Origin: Coriobacteriales bacterium
GTDB lineage: Bacteria > Actinomycetota > Coriobacteriia > Coriobacteriales > UBA8131
Direction of reading: 5' to 3'
NCBI GenBank assembly: GCA_031263665.1
Contig: JAISFJ010000140.1
Coordinates: 1 to 7,491, forward strand
DNA length: 7,491 nucleotides
Shown: piece by piece, positions 6,651-7,491 of the stretch
Layout: each line of letters begins with the position of its first letter
Numbering within the stretch: position 1 is the stretch's first letter
Position numbers and translations under genes: made by a program
The notes under the pieces: model-generated
What the model saw: the letters and a program-made list of their open reading frames with translations, nothing else
What the model was told of the DNA's origin: nothing
The model's database searches: none

Positions 6651-6662
6651 ACGCGCTCCTTT
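6651..6662 (-). promoter_or_regulatory. Ribosome-binding site that fixes the yraN start
   Basis: AAAGGAG at 6662-6656 lies five bases before the ATG at 6650. No comparable site precedes the upstream in-frame ATG codons (6713 and 6707), so this site decides the start against the 21-residue longer frame. Confidence 0.75.
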
Positions 6663-6761
6663 GTCACCGCTTTGATTTTTAGATGTGCCCTTTTCTTTAC
6701 ACAGCATGAACAAGCGAGTTGTGCTTTATGCAAAACGGTTGATGAACGAGCGATTTCCTGT

Positions 6762-6783
6762 TGTTGAACGAATGTTGAACGAA
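6762..6783. repeat. Tandem 11-bp repeat TGTTGAACGAA, two perfect copies
   Basis: The units occupy 6762-6772 and 6773-6783 without a mismatch. The core TGAACGA also occurs at 6743, so the three cores begin at 6743, 6765 and 6776, with spacings of 22 and 11 bp. A related TGAACAA begins at 6707. The 11-bp phasing places the repeats on one face of the helix, ahead of the yraN-comM-dprA genes. A regulator site is possible, and replication slippage is the simple alternative. Confidence 0.65.
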
Positions 6784-6795
6784 TATTGACCCGTG

Positions 6796-6910
6796 CTGCT
6801 CAGCGCTTTGTTTTTTACCGGAAAATCATCGAAAAAATTCTTGAGCCCTTTGCCAAGGTATTTCCGTAAACGGTCGATTTTCAGGTGTGAAAGGTATATA
6901 CTGCTCAGCG
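6796..6910. repeat. Separated 10-bp direct repeat CTGCTCAGCG
   Basis: Identical copies lie at 6796-6805 and 6901-6910, 105 bp apart. The second copy abuts the palindrome GTATATAC (6894-6901), sharing its C. The candidate rnhB terminator lies between the two. No insertion sequence or target duplication is recognisable, so the meaning is unknown. Confidence 0.4.
6832..6857 (-). terminator. Possible Rho-independent terminator after rnhB
   Basis: On the minus strand CTTGGC (6857-6852), a five-base loop and GC-T-CAAG (6846-6840) form a six-pair stem with one bulged base. Two bases later comes TTTTTT (6837-6832). It lies about 100 bp past the rnhB stop, in the correct direction. The stem is short and only moderately GC-rich, so strength is doubtful. 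Confidence 0.35.
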
Positions 6911-6953
6911 TGGCCCGAAAATGAGCCAGAAACTAAGGGACTATTCGAGACCT

Positions 6954-7491
6954 TCAAAAAAGCCGTTGTTGAAAAAAATTCTGGCAAAACGTCTTACGAT
7001 GAAACGAGCTTAAGCCCTTGTTTTGGATGGCCGCGATGTGCTCGGGCGAGGCATAGCCCTTGTTTGAGGCGAAACCGTAACCGGAAAATCGCGCGTCGGC
7101 GGCGACCATCAAGGCGTCGCGACAGACTTTAGCTACGATTGAGGCGGCCGCAATGCAAGCAACCGTGCGGTCACCTTTCACAATGCAACACTCCTTTTCA
7201 TGTATGTGCATCGGCCTGCCGTCTATCAGCACGAGGTCGGGCGCGCAAGAGCAGGCTTCGATGGCACGGCTCATGGCATCGCGCAGTGAGGCGGCCATGC
7301 CAACGCGGTCGATTGTTTCAGCTTCGATATGGGCGATGCCGCAGGCGAGGGCGAGCGCTTCAATCTCGGTGGCAAGCTCCTGGCGCCTGGCAGGCGTTAG
7401 CCGTTTTGAGTCGTCGAGTCCGAGTAGGTAGGGTTCGAGGGGCAAAGCGACCGCCGCGACCGTCAAAGGGCCCGCAACCGAGCCTCGCCCG
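6954..7491 (-). CDS. rnhB: Ribonuclease HII, N-terminus outside window
   Basis: This cytosolic endonuclease cuts the RNA strand of RNA-DNA hybrids and starts removal of single ribonucleotides misincorporated in DNA. The frame runs off the window edge. The visible 178 residues begin GRGSVAGPLTVAAV, the tail of the DEAGRG motif, so the catalytic Asp and Glu of that motif lie just outside. Further landmarks, counted from the first visible residue, are DDSKRL (26-31), LVLIDGRP with the third catalytic acid at about 90, KGD (105-107), SIVAKVCRDALM with the fourth acid at about 125, and GYGFASNKGY followed by FHRKTF near the C-terminus. A TTG at 7466 is not the true start, because conserved GRG sequence precedes it in frame. 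The gene is complete at its C-terminus and ends 303 bp before yraN, further apart than the genes downstream. Confidence 0.95.
   Translation of the reverse strand, partial: GRGSVAGPLTVAAVALPLEPYLLGLDDSKRLTPARRQELATEIEALALACGIAHIEAETIDRVGMAASLRDAMSRAIEACSCAPDLVLIDGRPMHIHEKECCIVKGDRTVACIAAASIVAKVCRDALMVAADARFSGYGFASNKGYASPEHIAAIQNKGLSSFHRKTFCQNFFQQRLF

Larger units (their letters stand above)
6663..6953 (-). other. AT-richer rnhB-yraN intergenic region
   Basis: About 290 bp with no convincing gene on either strand. It holds a possible terminator for rnhB (6832-6857), an 11-bp tandem repeat (6762-6783) with two further TGAACRA elements (6707, 6743), two copies of CTGCTCAGCG (6796-6805, 6901-6910) and a GTATATAC palindrome (6894-6901). 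A promoter for the yraN-to-xerC genes is expected here, but I found no hexamer pair good enough to mark. A plus-strand frame at 6706-6789 (27 codons) has no ribosome-binding site. Confidence 0.5.

Noticed and set aside
6651..6713. Extended yraN start at 6713
   Set aside because: The added 21 residues precede the family's first conserved block, and the strong AAAGGAG site belongs to the ATG at 6650.
6706..6789. 27-codon plus-strand frame MNKRVVLYAKRLMNERFPVV... in the rnhB-yraN gap
   Set aside because: It has no Shine-Dalgarno sequence or promoter, and much of it is made by the TGAACRA repeats; likely chance.
6954..7466. rnhB starting at TTG 7466 as a complete gene
   Set aside because: The conserved residues GRGSVAGP are encoded in frame upstream of this TTG, so the gene is simply cut by the window edge.

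Overview
The window holds a single-strand block of conserved housekeeping genes, all on the minus strand, so transcription runs from high to low coordinates: 'rnhB (5' end outside the window) - yraN - comM/yifB - dprA - trmFO - xerC - arsM - start of an unidentified gene. Base composition looks moderately GC-rich by eye. All seven visible stop codons are TGA or TAG, with no TAA. The order resembles the rnhB-yraN-(comM)-dprA-topA-trmFO-xerC block of Gram-positive bacteria. TrmFO (the folate/FAD tRNA methylase) and an XerC next to it fit Bacillota or a deep-branching actinobacterial class such as Coriobacteriia. The sequence alone does not decide between them.

Layout. Right edge, 6954-7491: RNase HII, lacking the N-terminal residues that lie outside the window. 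6651-6953: a 303-bp AT-richer gap with a possible terminator for rnhB, an 11-bp tandem repeat and a separated 10-bp direct repeat. 2336-6650: a tight cluster of yraN (YraN/UPF0102 nuclease-like), comM (AAA+ Mg-chelatase-like helicase of transformation), dprA (RecA loader) and trmFO. yraN/comM overlap by 1 nt, comM/dprA overlap by 4 nt, dprA/trmFO are 51 bp apart, and xerC (1429-2331) follows trmFO after 4 nt. 1250-1428: a 179-bp AT-rich regulatory region. 200-1249: an arsenite S-adenosylmethionine methyltransferase with a cysteine-rich tail. 32-199: a spacer with short GC-rich repeats and a duplicated ribosome-binding site. 1-31: the first ten codons of another gene.

How the genes fit together: yraN, comM and dprA concern DNA processing and uptake, trmFO modifies tRNA, and xerC resolves chromosome dimers. 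arsM is functionally unrelated (arsenic detoxification), has its own leader with operator-like repeats, and looks like an accessory insertion at the end of the conserved block.

No new biological system is evident. The points most worth checking are the missing topA between dprA and trmFO, the phased repeats in the arsM leader and upstream of yraN, the two possible arsM starts, and the duplicated in-frame Shine-Dalgarno region before the partial gene at the left edge.
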